Shown piece after piece: positions 51,277 to 59,636 of a DNA stretch of 64,000 bases. Below the pieces are notes generated by a model. The model saw only the letters and a program-made list of their open reading frames with translations, was not told where the DNA came from and searched no databases. The position numbers and the translations under genes are program-made. The DNA is from Mediterranea sp. An20 (lineage in GTDB: Bacteria; Bacteroidota; Bacteroidia; Bacteroidales; Bacteroidaceae): positions 1-64,000 of the forward strand of contig NZ_NFJV01000015.1 in the NCBI RefSeq assembly GCF_002160055.1. Reading direction: 5' to 3'. Within the stretch, counting starts at the first letter, position 1. Each line of letters opens with the position of its first letter.

Positions 51277-52548
51277 ATGGAAACGATTCTAACCTCTGCT
51301 CCCGTGTTGGACAGCGGCAACACGGCATGGATTATGACAGCCTCTATCCTGGTCCTGCTGATGAGCATTCCCGGCATCGCCCTGTTCTACGGCGGATTGG
51401 TGAGGCAGAAGAATGTACTGAGCATCATCATGCAGACTCTGTTTCTGGTGGCTGTGGTCAGCGTATTATGGGTGGCCATTGGCTATAGTTGGGTGTTCGG
51501 CACAGGATTCACTGAAACGGGTAACCCGTTGGGGGAAGTCATCGGGGGCTTTGACAAGGCATTCCTGTGTGGCATCCATGTAGATACGCTGACAACGGGC
51601 CAGATACCCGAACTGGCTTTCGTCATGTTTCAGTGCATGTTTGCCATCATCACTCCGGCCCTTATTCTCGGGGCCTTCGCCGAGCGTATCAAGTTCAGCG
51701 GCTACGTGGTGTTCATCATACTATGGGTCATCCTGGCCTATTTCCCGCTGGCACACTGGGTGTGGGGCGGCGGTTTCCTGCAACAAATGGGAGCCATCGA
51801 CTTTGCCGGCGGCACGGTGGTACATATCAACGCGGGCATCTCTGCCCTGGTTATGTGCATCCTGTTGGGACAGCGCGAAGATTTCCACCGGGGCCGTCAC
51901 ATCACTCCTCACAATGTGACCTTCGTATTCATGGGCACCTCATTCCTATGGCTGGGCTGGTTCGGCTTCAATGCCGGCAGCGGACTGGCCGCCGATGGAC
52001 TGGCCGCCAATGCTTTCGTAGTGACACACATCGCTACGGCAACAGCAGCCATTACCTGGATGGCGATTGACTGGCTATGCAACCGGAAGCCGACGACGGT
52101 GGGTGCTTGTACGGGAGCGGTGGCAGGGCTTGTAGCCATCACCCCGGCAGCCGGGTCGGTCAGTCTCCTTGGTGCCTTCTGCATCGGGCTCATTACTCCT
52201 GTCATCTGCTTCCTGATGGTAGCTGCCGTGAAGCCCCGCTTGCGTTATGACGATGCGCTCGATGCCTTTGGTGTGCACGGCATGGGAGGTATCGTAGGGT
52301 CTATCCTCACAGGCGTGTTTGCCACGCAGGCCGTCACCGGCGAAGGCGGGGTACAGGGAGCGTTGTACGGCGACTGGCACCAGCTATGGGTACAGATAGT
52401 CGCCACGGTGTTCTCTATCGTGTACAGTGCCGCAGTGACTTTCGTCCTATATAAGATAGTAGACAAGTTCGTAGGCATACGGGTAGACCGACGCATTGAA
52501 GAGGAAGGTCTGGACATCTACGAACATGGCGAAACGGCCTACAATTAA
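51277..52548 (+). CDS. amtB: ammonium transporter (Amt/MEP/Rh family)
   Basis: This 423-residue inner-membrane protein has about 11 membrane segments and Amt-specific blocks: ALFYGGLVRQKNVLSIIMQ, the gate region MFQCMFAIITPALILGAFAERIKFSGYVVF, DFAGGTVVHINAGISALV, and DDALDAFGVHGMGGIVGSILTG with the twin-histidine partners. It imports ammonium under nitrogen limitation. It lies between the PII and glutamine synthetase genes, a complete uptake and fixation set. Confidence 0.96.
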   Translation: METILTSAPVLDSGNTAWIMTASILVLLMSIPGIALFYGGLVRQKNVLSIIMQTLFLVAVVSVLWVAIGYSWVFGTGFTETGNPLGEVIGGFDKAFLCGIHVDTLTTGQIPELAFVMFQCMFAIITPALILGAFAERIKFSGYVVFIILWVILAYFPLAHWVWGGGFLQQMGAIDFAGGTVVHINAGISALVMCILLGQREDFHRGRHITPHNVTFVFMGTSFLWLGWFGFNAGSGLAADGLAANAFVVTHIATATAAITWMAIDWLCNRKPTTVGACTGAVAGLVAITPAAGSVSLLGAFCIGLITPVICFLMVAAVKPRLRYDDALDAFGVHGMGGIVGSILTGVFATQAVTGEGGVQGALYGDWHQLWVQIVATVFSIVYSAAVTFVLYKIVDKFVGIRVDRRIEEEGLDIYEHGETAYN

Positions 52549-52683
52549 CCTGAGGCCCGACATCCCTCGACAAGTCCTTTCAGACACCCATCTCCGCAGG
52601 TCGTACCATTCCCCAGCGGAAAGGGCGGAAAGCAGAACTTTACTCTAACAACATTATAAACCAACAGACAAAAAAAGACAACT

Positions 52684-54873
52684 ATGTCAGATTTAAGATT
52701 CAGAGTGGTCGAGACGGCGTTCAAGAAACGTCCCGTCGAAGTAACTCCACCGGCGGAACGCCCTTCGGAGTATTTCGCCAAGTATGTTTTCAATCGGGAT
52801 AAGATGTTCCGTTACTTGCCCGGTAAAGTCTTCGCAAAGTTGACCGACGTCATCGACAACGGTGCTCCACTGGACCGCAGCATTGCCGACGAAGTGGCAG
52901 CCGGCATGAAAAAATGGGCCATCGAAATGGGTGCTACGCACTACACGCACTGGTTTCACCCGCTGACCGAAGGCACGGCCGAGAAGCATGATGCTTTTAT
53001 CGAGCACGACGGAAAGGGAGGTGTCATGGAAGAATTTACCGGCAAACTGCTCGTACAGCAAGAGCCGGACGCTTCCAGTTTCCCCAACGGAGGCATCCGA
53101 AACACTTTCGAAGCACGCGGCTATTCGGCCTGGGACCCCTCATCGCCTGCCTTCATCGTGGACGATACGCTGTGCATCCCTACCATATTCATTGCCTACA
53201 CGGGTGAGTCGCTGGACTACAAGGCTCCTTTGCTCAAGGCACTGCGTGCCGTTGACAAGGCCGCCACAGATGTATGCCGCTACTTCAACCCGGAGGTGAA
53301 GAAGGTCTATGCTTACTTGGGCTGGGAGCAGGAATACTTCCTCGTAGATGAAGGCCTCTATGCAGCCCGACCCGACCTCCTGATGACAGGCCGCACCCTG
53401 ACCGGACACGACTCAGCCAAGAACCAGCAACTGGAAGACCACTACTTCGGAGCCATCCCGCCCCGTGTAGCAGCCTTCATGAAAGACCTGGAGATAGAAG
53501 CGCTGAAACTGGGTATCCCCGTCAAGACACGCCACAACGAAGTAGCTCCTAACCAATTCGAACTGGCTCCTGTCTTCGAGGAATGCAACTTGGCCGTAGA
53601 CCACAACATGCTCATCATGTCGCTGATGCGCAAGATTGCACGCAACCACGGCTTCCGTGTCCTGCTGCACGAGAAACCTTTCAAAGGAGTCAACGGCAGC
53701 GGCAAGCACAACAACTGGAGTTTAGGGACGGACACCGGCATCCTGTTGCACGCTCCCGGCAAGACTCCCGAAGACAACCTGCGCTTCATCACCTTCGTAG
53801 TCAATACGCTGATGGCTGTCTACCGCCACAACGGCTTGCTCAAAGCCAGCATCTCCAGTGCCACCAATGCCCATCGGTTGGGAGCCAATGAGGCACCGCC
53901 CGCCATCATCTCTTCTTTCTTGGGCAAGCAACTCAGCCAGGTGCTGGAACACATCGAAGCCAGCGACAAGGATGAGCTCATCAACCTTGGCGGCAAGCAG
54001 GGCATGAAGCTGGACATTCCCCAGATTCCCGAACTGCTCATCGACAATACCGACCGCAACCGCACCTCGCCTTTCGCTTTCACGGGCAACCGCTTCGAAT
54101 TCCGCGCCGTAGGTTCCGAGGCCAATTGTGCCAGTGCCATGATAGCTCTCAACACGGCTCTGGCCGAACAACTGACAGACTTCAAACACGATGTGGACGA
54201 ACTGACAGAAAAAGGGGAGCCTCAATTCTCGGCTATCCTCGAAGTAGTGCGACGCTACATCAAGAAGTGCAAGCCTATCCACTTCGACGGAAACGGCTAC
54301 AGCGATGAATGGAAAGAAGAAGCCGCACGCCGCGGTCTGGATTGTGAGACAAGCGTACCAGTCATCTTCGATAATTATCTCAAGGAAGACAGCATCCGCA
54401 TGTTTGAATCGACCGGCGTGATGAACCGCAAGGAACTGGAGGCACGCAACGAAGTGAAGTGGGAAATGTACACCAAAAAGATACAGATAGAAGCCCGCGT
54501 ACTGGGCGATCTGGCCATGAACCATATCATCCCCGTGGCCACACAATACCAGACGGGACTTATTGACAATGTCTACAAAATACACCAGCTCTTCCCCGCC
54601 GACAAGGCAGACAAGCTTTCTGCCAAGAACCTGGAGCTCATCGAGGAGATTGCCGACCGGACTGCCTTCATCAAAGAGCATGTAGATGCGATGGTAGAAG
54701 CCCGCAAGGTGGCCAACAAGATAGAGAACCAGCGCGAGAAAGCCGTGGCTTATCATGACACCATCGTTCCTGCCATGGAGGAAATCCGCTATCATATCGA
54801 CAAGCTGGAGCTGATTGTAGACAACCAGATGTGGACATTGCCCAAATATCGGGAACTTCTGTTTATCAGATAG
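52684..54873 (+). CDS. glnN: type III glutamine synthetase
   Basis: GSIII makes glutamine from glutamate, ammonium and ATP. The 729-residue length is that of the GSIII family, much longer than GSI. Seen motifs include ATHYTHWFHPLTEGTAEKHDAFI, GWEQEYFLVDE, PVKTRHNEVAPNQFELAPVFEECN, NGSGKHNNWSLGTD and NRTSPFAFTGNRFEFRAVGSEANCA, which carry the metal, glutamate and ATP sites. It follows amtB by 135 bases and completes the nitrogen operon or regulon. Confidence 0.97.
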   Translation: MSDLRFRVVETAFKKRPVEVTPPAERPSEYFAKYVFNRDKMFRYLPGKVFAKLTDVIDNGAPLDRSIADEVAAGMKKWAIEMGATHYTHWFHPLTEGTAEKHDAFIEHDGKGGVMEEFTGKLLVQQEPDASSFPNGGIRNTFEARGYSAWDPSSPAFIVDDTLCIPTIFIAYTGESLDYKAPLLKALRAVDKAATDVCRYFNPEVKKVYAYLGWEQEYFLVDEGLYAARPDLLMTGRTLTGHDSAKNQQLEDHYFGAIPPRVAAFMKDLEIEALKLGIPVKTRHNEVAPNQFELAPVFEECNLAVDHNMLIMSLMRKIARNHGFRVLLHEKPFKGVNGSGKHNNWSLGTDTGILLHAPGKTPEDNLRFITFVVNTLMAVYRHNGLLKASISSATNAHRLGANEAPPAIISSFLGKQLSQVLEHIEASDKDELINLGGKQGMKLDIPQIPELLIDNTDRNRTSPFAFTGNRFEFRAVGSEANCASAMIALNTALAEQLTDFKHDVDELTEKGEPQFSAILEVVRRYIKKCKPIHFDGNGYSDEWKEEAARRGLDCETSVPVIFDNYLKEDSIRMFESTGVMNRKELEARNEVKWEMYTKKIQIEARVLGDLAMNHIIPVATQYQTGLIDNVYKIHQLFPADKADKLSAKNLELIEEIADRTAFIKEHVDAMVEARKVANKIENQREKAVAYHDTIVPAMEEIRYHIDKLELIVDNQMWTLPKYRELLFIR

Positions 54874-54978
54874 TTTTTAATAAAGAATGGAGAAGTGACT
54901 TAAACTTTTCGCCCTACTCGGGGTGCGTGTATTCTATGAATAATCAGCATGCTACTCCTAATATACAACCAGCACTCT

Positions 54979-55044
54979 GCTTATAGCTTAGCAGCATGCA
55001 GCTTATAGCTTGGCAATACGCTGCTTATAGCTTGGCTACTTTTC
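54979..55044 (+). repeat. three-copy 22-bp-period intergenic repeat, array D
   Basis: Units start at 54979, 55001 and 55023 and read GCTTATAGCTTAGCAGCA, GCTTATAGCTTGGCAATA and GCTTATAGCTTGGCTACT; a degenerate fourth with AGCTTATCAGG follows. The core GCTTATnGCTTGG is shared with array B at 41370. It lies in the 597-base gap after glutamine synthetase. Confidence 0.82.
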
Positions 55045-55351
55045 AGGAAGAGCTTATCAGGAAGCTGACTTATACACACGGAGCATCAGTACAGGGCATA
55101 AAAAGTTGAAATCACTTCTAAAAATAAGAAATGAAGAAGGAGAGATGAAGAAGGGAAAAACAAGGCTCACCATACGCAAAGCAGAATATTCCGGTTTTTC
55201 TCCGCATCTTTTAAATGAGGCAATAACAGTTTAAACAGATTCTTCATACTTAAATCTTCATTTATTAGATTCTTTTGTTGGTTGTTTTAAGTTTGCAAGG
55301 AGGGAAAACGCTGAGAAGCGGGTTCTCTCCTTATTACTTTATATATTCTCA

Positions 55352-55397
55352 CCCGTTGGCGGAATTAAGTCAGCGCATACTTGACTCTGCCAATGGG
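55352..55397 (+). other. interrupted hairpin and 12-codon mini-ORF before the cupin gene
   Basis: CCCGTTGGCGGA (55352-55363) pairs with TCTGCCAATGGG (55386-55397) at 10 of 12 positions, with an inner AAGTCA/TGACTT-like pairing. Downstream, a mini-ORF MDIIDSALKQLL runs from 55420 to 55458, 12 bases before the cupin gene. They may be a leader structure or the end of a lost gene. The rest of the gap, 55045-55351, is AT-rich and I see nothing else in it. Confidence 0.4.
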
Positions 55398-55470
55398 CTT
55401 GTTTCATAAGGATATTTGCATGGATATTATAGATAGTGCATTGAAACAGTTGCTTTAAACAAATTAGAAC

Positions 55471-55905
55471 ATGAGTGAAATCAAGATTATAGAAGGCGGT
55501 ATCTTTACCGATAGTCGTGGGCGGATATCTCATGTCAATGATTTGGACATGAGCGAGGTGGCCAGGTTTTATGCAATTTATCACAGTGACACTTCCGTGG
55601 TTCGTGCCTGGCATGCACATCAGAAGGAAAAGAAATGGTTTTATGTGTTGAAGGGCGCGTTTACCAGCGCTTTTGTGAAGATTGATAATTGGGAGCAACC
55701 GTCTTTGGACTTGAAGCCGGAGGTTTTCCACTTGTCGGCTGAGACGAGCCGTGTGGTTTGTGTCCCTGAAGGGTATGCCAACGGTTTCAAAGCAGAGGAA
55801 CCGGATTCTATCCTGTTGGTGTTTTCCAATAAGATATTGTCGGAAGCTGTGAATGACAGCTGGAGATATGACTCGCATCTTTGGATGAACTGGAATTCGA
55901 TTTAA
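55471..55905 (+). CDS. WxcM/FdtA-like cupin (nucleotide-sugar isomerase/epimerase-like)
   Basis: This 144-residue single-domain cupin resembles WxcM-like and FdtA/QdtA sugar 3,4-ketoisomerases and the related small epimerases. Blocks are GGIFTDSRGRISHVNDLDMSEVARFYAIYHSD, VVRAWHAHQKEKKWFYVLKGAF (with the His-rich cupin loop) and VVCVPEGYANGFKAEEPDSILLVFSN. Such enzymes act on dTDP-4-keto-6-deoxyglucose. It is isolated from any sugar locus here, but, like rfbC at 14694, is followed by an Rpn gene. A role with the aminotransferase at 2769 is possible but speculative. Confidence 0.78.
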   Translation: MSEIKIIEGGIFTDSRGRISHVNDLDMSEVARFYAIYHSDTSVVRAWHAHQKEKKWFYVLKGAFTSAFVKIDNWEQPSLDLKPEVFHLSAETSRVVCVPEGYANGFKAEEPDSILLVFSNKILSEAVNDSWRYDSHLWMNWNSI

Positions 55906-55928
55906 ATCAATCCCAATAAATATGTAAG

Positions 55929-56186
55929 CACTCAATTTAGGGCTAAAAAAAATAGAATTCTCCCGTTCATTTTTCTGAAAGACAAGGTACTTTATATCAT
56001 TTTCCAGTAATGGTATAAAGATATTCATTGGGATTTTTCTCAAAATTATCTTTAAAGGATGCAGGAACTATGTGAATATATTCCCAGAGAAAATCACCTT
56101 GGCTTGTAGCCAAGGTGATTTTTTAAAACGAATCAGTTTAGGGCGCTGAAAATACTTCTTTCAATGGGGATGCTCTAAATTGAGTG
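55929..56186. mobile_element. MITE-like segment with 15-bp terminal inverted repeats
   Basis: CACTCAATTTAGGGC (55929-55943) and GCTCTAAATTGAGTG (56172-56186) are inverted copies with one mismatch, bounding 258 bases of AT-rich non-coding DNA that contains a strong hairpin terminator. No transposase is present. Target-site duplications are not clear. It occupies most of the 386-base gap between the cupin and the Rpn gene. Confidence 0.45.
56092..56120. terminator. intrinsic terminator
   Basis: AATCACCTTGGC (56092-56103) pairs perfectly with GCCAAGGTGATT (56109-56120), followed by TTTT and preceded by A residues. It probably ends the cupin transcript. Confidence 0.85.
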
Positions 56187-56256
56187 TTTGCAATTAGTGC
56201 TTGTGATTATCAAGAGTTTTTTCTGTTGTCTTTTTCATAAATTCGTTATATTGTTA

Positions 56257-56264
56257 TATATTTG
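56257..56264 (+). promoter_or_regulatory. -7 box (TATATTTG) of the third Rpn gene
   Basis: TATATTTG lies 35 bases before the ATG, the same box and spacing as for the copy at 15525. The homology between the two loci starts within this box. Confidence 0.7.
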
Positions 56265-56291
56265 CATCAGTAACCAATAACATTCCGCTTT

Positions 56292-57311
56292 ATGACCATC
56301 ATCGCCAATCCGATATACGATTCCGTGTTCAAGTTCCTGATGGAAGATGAACGTGCGGCAAAGGTGCTGCTTTCTGCCCTGCTGCAGCAGGAGGTGCATG
56401 ACCTGAAGATGCGCCGCAATGAATATACCAATCTTAACCAGACCCGTATATCATTGTTCCGCATTGATTTCTCAGCCCGTATTAAGGATGCTGCGGGCAG
56501 GGAGCAGTTGGTGCTGATAGAGCTTCAGAAGACCTGGCTGATGACGGAGACCCTGCGTTTCCGCCAGTATCTGGGCACCCAATATCTGGACATGGAGAAT
56601 ATCTCGTCGTCGGGGAGCGGGGCCGGATACGGCTTGCCCATCATTTCGATTTATATCCTGGGACATAAATTGGGAGACCTGAACGAACCGGTGGTGTACG
56701 TGCGCCGCCGTTATCTGGATTATGACAACCGGGATATCGTGCAGGGCGTTCCGGATCCTTTCATCGAAAGCCTGACGCATGACAGCATCATCGTCCAAAT
56801 CCCTTACCTGCAGGGACGGGCACGCAATCATCTGGAACGTCTACTGAGCGTTTTCGACCAGGAATGCCGGATGGCTACGGATGTTCATTTCCTTCAGATA
56901 AATGACGAGGACATGGATAAGGAAGGGCGGTTGCTGGTGAACCGCCTGGTGATGGCGGCAGCTTCTCCCGATGTCAGACGGGAGATGCAGGTAGAAGACG
57001 AAATTCTGTCTGAAATAGAGGCACGGGATACAGCCATCATGATGAAAGATAAAGAGATTGAACTGAATACCCAGGAGATTGAGCAGAAATCGCAAGAGAT
57101 CGAGCAGAAATCGCAAGAGATCAAGCAGAAATCGCAAGAAATCGAGCAGAAATCGCAAGAGATCAAGCAGAAGTCTCAAGAAATCGAGCAACAAAAATCT
57201 ATCTTGCGCACAACTGTCCGAAATCTATCTCAGCGCGGTATGTCCGTGAAAGATATAGCTTCTGTATTGACGGTGTCTGAGGAAATGGTATCTGCTTTGC
57301 TATCTGAATAA
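56292..57311 (+). CDS. Rpn-family PD-(D/E)XK nuclease/transposase-like protein, near-duplicate
   Basis: This 339-residue protein matches the one at 15525 except for a handful of substitutions (for example N for S at residue 49, R for S in LRFRQY, A for T in SGAGYG) and three extra heptads in the coiled-coil region. The heptads E-I-E-Q-K-S-Q and E-I-K-Q-K-S-Q alternate. The nuclease residues D59, E77 and K80 are kept, so both copies look intact. The two genes are direct repeats 40.8 kb apart. It is followed by a perfect 22-base inverted repeat. Confidence 0.9.
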   Translation: MTIIANPIYDSVFKFLMEDERAAKVLLSALLQQEVHDLKMRRNEYTNLNQTRISLFRIDFSARIKDAAGREQLVLIELQKTWLMTETLRFRQYLGTQYLDMENISSSGSGAGYGLPIISIYILGHKLGDLNEPVVYVRRRYLDYDNRDIVQGVPDPFIESLTHDSIIVQIPYLQGRARNHLERLLSVFDQECRMATDVHFLQINDEDMDKEGRLLVNRLVMAAASPDVRREMQVEDEILSEIEARDTAIMMKDKEIELNTQEIEQKSQEIEQKSQEIKQKSQEIEQKSQEIKQKSQEIEQQKSILRTTVRNLSQRGMSVKDIASVLTVSEEMVSALLSE

Positions 57312-57364
57312 GAAAAGGGCGCAAAGGTTGCTTGGCATGTTTTTCTTTCCAGGTACTTGGAAAA

Positions 57365-57425
57365 ACAGATAACGCAGGTTCTAATGGATAATTGCTTCTT
57401 TATCATTAGAACCTGCGTTATCTGT
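57365..57425. repeat. perfect 22-base inverted repeat
   Basis: The arms at 57365-57386 (starting ACAGATAACGCAGG) and 57404-57425 (ending CCTGCGTTATCTGT) are exact inverted copies with a 17-base spacer. It lies between the Rpn gene and the convergent DUF308 gene. A bidirectional terminator is possible, but there is no T run; it may also be a mobile-element end pair. Confidence 0.8.
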
Positions 57426-57464
57426 ATCTAAACGTAGCTCTGAAACTCTGGGTCAAATACTGCA

Positions 57465-58043
57465 TCAGTCCACGATTTCAGCTTCTTCCACGTCTTCCCC
57501 ACGCTTGGACAAAATACTCTTTTGGGGACGCTTCCGGGAAAAGCCAAACCAGTTGACCAACTCCGATAGCGCATACACCAGGCAACTGATGCCGATGATG
57601 ATGAACGCCGTCGAACGTGCTCCTAAGGGATTGAACAAGGCAAACAAACCTGCCAGCAGAATCAGCACGGGAACGACATAAAAGCCACCCGGTACCCGCA
57701 TCCAACTACGGGCCGAAGACAGGGCTGCAATCTGCTGCACACCGCCCATCACCAGAATAAAGCCCAGTACATACGTCAGCAGGTCGGCAAAAAAGCCCGG
57801 CATAATGACAAGCCAAAGTCCGAACAACAGACTGCCGATGCCCAACAGCGGAAAGTGCACCGGACGCTCTGTTCTCCAAGCAAAGTAACTGATGATGCTT
57901 ATCAGGGAAGGTATCAGAAAAATAACTCCCACGGTAATCACTAAATACTCGGCGGCCTGGTTGGGAAACAACACCAGCACCAGACCAATGACTAGCGCAC
58001 ATACAGCACGCAACATAGAATAACTGACTGCTCTCATTTTCAT
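57465..58043 (-). CDS. HdeD-like DUF308 membrane protein
   Basis: The ATG at 58043 gives 192 residues; a GTG at 58064 would add seven. Six hydrophobic segments alternate with short loops (for example AVCALVIGLVLVLFPNQAAEYLVITVGVIFLIPSLISI and VVPVLILLAGLFALFNPLGARSTAFIIIGISCLVYALSEL), matching the repeated two-helix DUF308/HdeD pattern. The C-terminus is charged and acidic (SILSKRGEDVEEAEIVD). HdeD acts in acid resistance in E. coli; here the role is unknown. Confidence 0.87.
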   Translation of the reverse strand: MKMRAVSYSMLRAVCALVIGLVLVLFPNQAAEYLVITVGVIFLIPSLISIISYFAWRTERPVHFPLLGIGSLLFGLWLVIMPGFFADLLTYVLGFILVMGGVQQIAALSSARSWMRVPGGFYVVPVLILLAGLFALFNPLGARSTAFIIIGISCLVYALSELVNWFGFSRKRPQKSILSKRGEDVEEAEIVD

Positions 58044-58167
58044 TTCTTTTTTTCGGGAAGGCACACACTTTTTTCGTTGTCTGTCCCGACATGATTATTC
58101 GATTTTATTACAAAAGAGAAACAAAAATACAGCAAAAAGGTTCAACGACGAAAAAAAGCAAGATTTA

Positions 58168-58199
58168 TTTGGATAATTCCATCCATTCGCATAAATTTG
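58168..58199 (+). promoter_or_regulatory. promoter of the trp operon
   Basis: TTTG (58168-58171) and TAAATTTG (58192-58199) are 20 bases apart, matching the Bacteroides consensus fully. Transcription should start near 58204, about 20 bases before the leader peptide. Confidence 0.82.
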
Positions 58200-58222
58200 C
58201 CCCCGATAAAACAAAAACAACA

Positions 58223-58285
58223 ATGAATAAGCAATTGACAAATACATATTGGTGGTGGCGCCCGTTACAACTCCAGCAGTCGTAA
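58223..58285 (+). CDS. trpL: trp operon leader peptide
   Basis: A 20-residue peptide starts at 58223 and reads MNKQLTNTYWWWRPL before its Gln-rich end. Three adjacent Trp codons lie at 58250-58258. It sits between the trp promoter and a strong terminator before trpB, the layout of ribosome-mediated attenuation. When charged tRNA-Trp is scarce, a ribosome should stall on these codons. Confidence 0.88.
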   Translation: MNKQLTNTYWWWRPLQLQQS

Positions 58286-58383
58286 GGGAGCAGCGCTCGT
58301 ATGTATATATGTCATAGAATATAAATACTAAAGGAAAAAAGGAAGAGCCCTGCCGCACTTGCGGCGGGGCTCTTCCTTTTTTT
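58260..58383 (+). promoter_or_regulatory. trp attenuator
   Basis: The terminator is GGAAGAGCCCTGCCGC (58341-58356), a four-base loop, and its complement at 58361-58376, followed by seven or more Ts. Segment 1 (CCC-G-TTAC, about 58261-58268) can pair with segment 2 (GTAAGGG, 58282-58288). Segment 2 also includes GCAGCGCTC (58290-58298), which can pair at eight of nine positions with GAGCCCTGC (58345-58353) of the terminator's left arm. Stalling at the Trp codons would cover segment 1, free segment 2 and block the terminator. Confidence 0.8.
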
Positions 58384-58408
58384 ATTAACCTTCAAAAAAC
58401 TTCATACA

Positions 58409-59599
58409 ATGATGAGTTACTTGGCAGACCCTAACGGGTATTTTGGAGAATTTGGCGGGGCTTTTGTCCCGGAGATATTGCACCGGTGTGTGGAAGAGCT
58501 TCAACACACCTATCTCAATGTACTGCAAAGCAAAAACTTCCGCGATGAATATACACAGCTTCTGCGGGACTATGTGGGACGCCCCTCCCCTCTCTATCTG
58601 GCACGCCGCCTGTCTGCCCGATACGGATGCAGGATTTATCTGAAACGCGAAGATCTGAATCATACGGGTGCCCACAAGATTAACAACGCCATCGGGCAAG
58701 TCCTGCTGGCACAACGCATGGGCAAACGGCGTATCATTGCCGAGACTGGGGCCGGACAACATGGCGTGGCCACTGCCACTGTCTGCGCCCTGATGGGCAT
58801 GGAGTGCGTGGTGTATATGGGCAAGACTGATGTAGAACGCCAACATGCCAACGTGGAGAAAATGAAAATGCTGGGCGCCCGTGTCGTATCTGTCACTTCG
58901 GGCAACATGACGCTGAAAGATGCTACCAACGAGGCTATACGCGACTGGTGTTGCCATCCGTCGGATACTTACTACATCATAGGTTCCACGGTAGGCCCGC
59001 ATCCTTATCCCGACATGGTAGCCCGTCTGCAGTCGGTCATCAGCGAAGAAATCAGAAAACAGTTGAAGGAGCAGGAAGGACGCGACTGCCCGGATTACCT
59101 CATTGCCTGTGTGGGTGGAGGCAGCAATGCTGCCGGCACCATCTATCATTATGTGGATGATCCGCGCGTGAAAATTGTTCTGGCAGAAGCCGGAGGTAAA
59201 GGGGTGGAATCGGGAAAGACTGCTGCCACCATGGCCTTGGGACGCACGGGTATCATTCACGGAGCACGCACTTACGTCATTCAAAACGAAGACGGACAAA
59301 TAGTAGAACCCTACTCTATTTCTGCCGGATTGGATTATCCGGGCATCGGCCCCATGCACGCTAACCTGGCCCGGCAGAAACGGGCGCAGATACTTGCCGT
59401 CAACGATGACGAAGCGCTCCGTGCCGCCTATGAGCTGACCCGCTTGGAAGGTATCATCCCGGCACTGGAAAGTGCCCATGCGCTGGGAGCATTGCCCAAA
59501 CTCCATTTCCAGCCCAATGATGTGGTGGTGCTTACCGTATCGGGACGGGGTGACAAGGATATGGATACGTATCTGGCAGCTCCGTATCAGGCTTCGTAA
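58409..59599 (+). CDS. trpB: tryptophan synthase beta chain
   Basis: TrpB joins indole and serine in the last step. The 396-residue protein has the PLP lysine K90 in [15 protein letters not shown], the [16 protein letters not shown] block ([27 protein letters not shown]), and the PLP-phosphate loop [13 protein letters not shown]. It is the first structural gene of the operon, right after the attenuator. The beta chain is first and apart from the alpha chain, which should follow trpF outside the window. Confidence 0.97.
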   Translation: MMSYLADPNGYFGEFGGAFVPEILHRCVEELQHTYLNVLQSKNFRDEYTQLLRDYVGRPSPLYLARRLSARYGCRIYLKREDLNHTGAHKINNAIGQVLLAQRMGKRRIIAETGAGQHGVATATVCALMGMECVVYMGKTDVERQHANVEKMKMLGARVVSVTSGNMTLKDATNEAIRDWCCHPSDTYYIIGSTVGPHPYPDMVARLQSVISEEIRKQLKEQEGRDCPDYLIACVGGGSNAAGTIYHYVDDPRVKIVLAEAGGKGVESGKTAATMALGRTGIIHGARTYVIQNEDGQIVEPYSISAGLDYPGIGPMHANLARQKRAQILAVNDDEALRAAYELTRLEGIIPALESAHALGALPKLHFQPNDVVVLTVSGRGDKDMDTYLAAPYQAS

Positions 59600-59636
59600 C
59601 ATATTTACGCTAATAACTCTCAAACTGTTTACAACA

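Noticed and set aside
53722..54795. 357-codon open frame opposite glutamine synthetase III
   Set aside because: Antisense shadow; the plus strand is an unmistakable GSIII.
55339..56043. 234-codon open frame opposite the cupin gene
   Set aside because: It covers the cupin gene and non-coding flanks, and has no recognisable domain.
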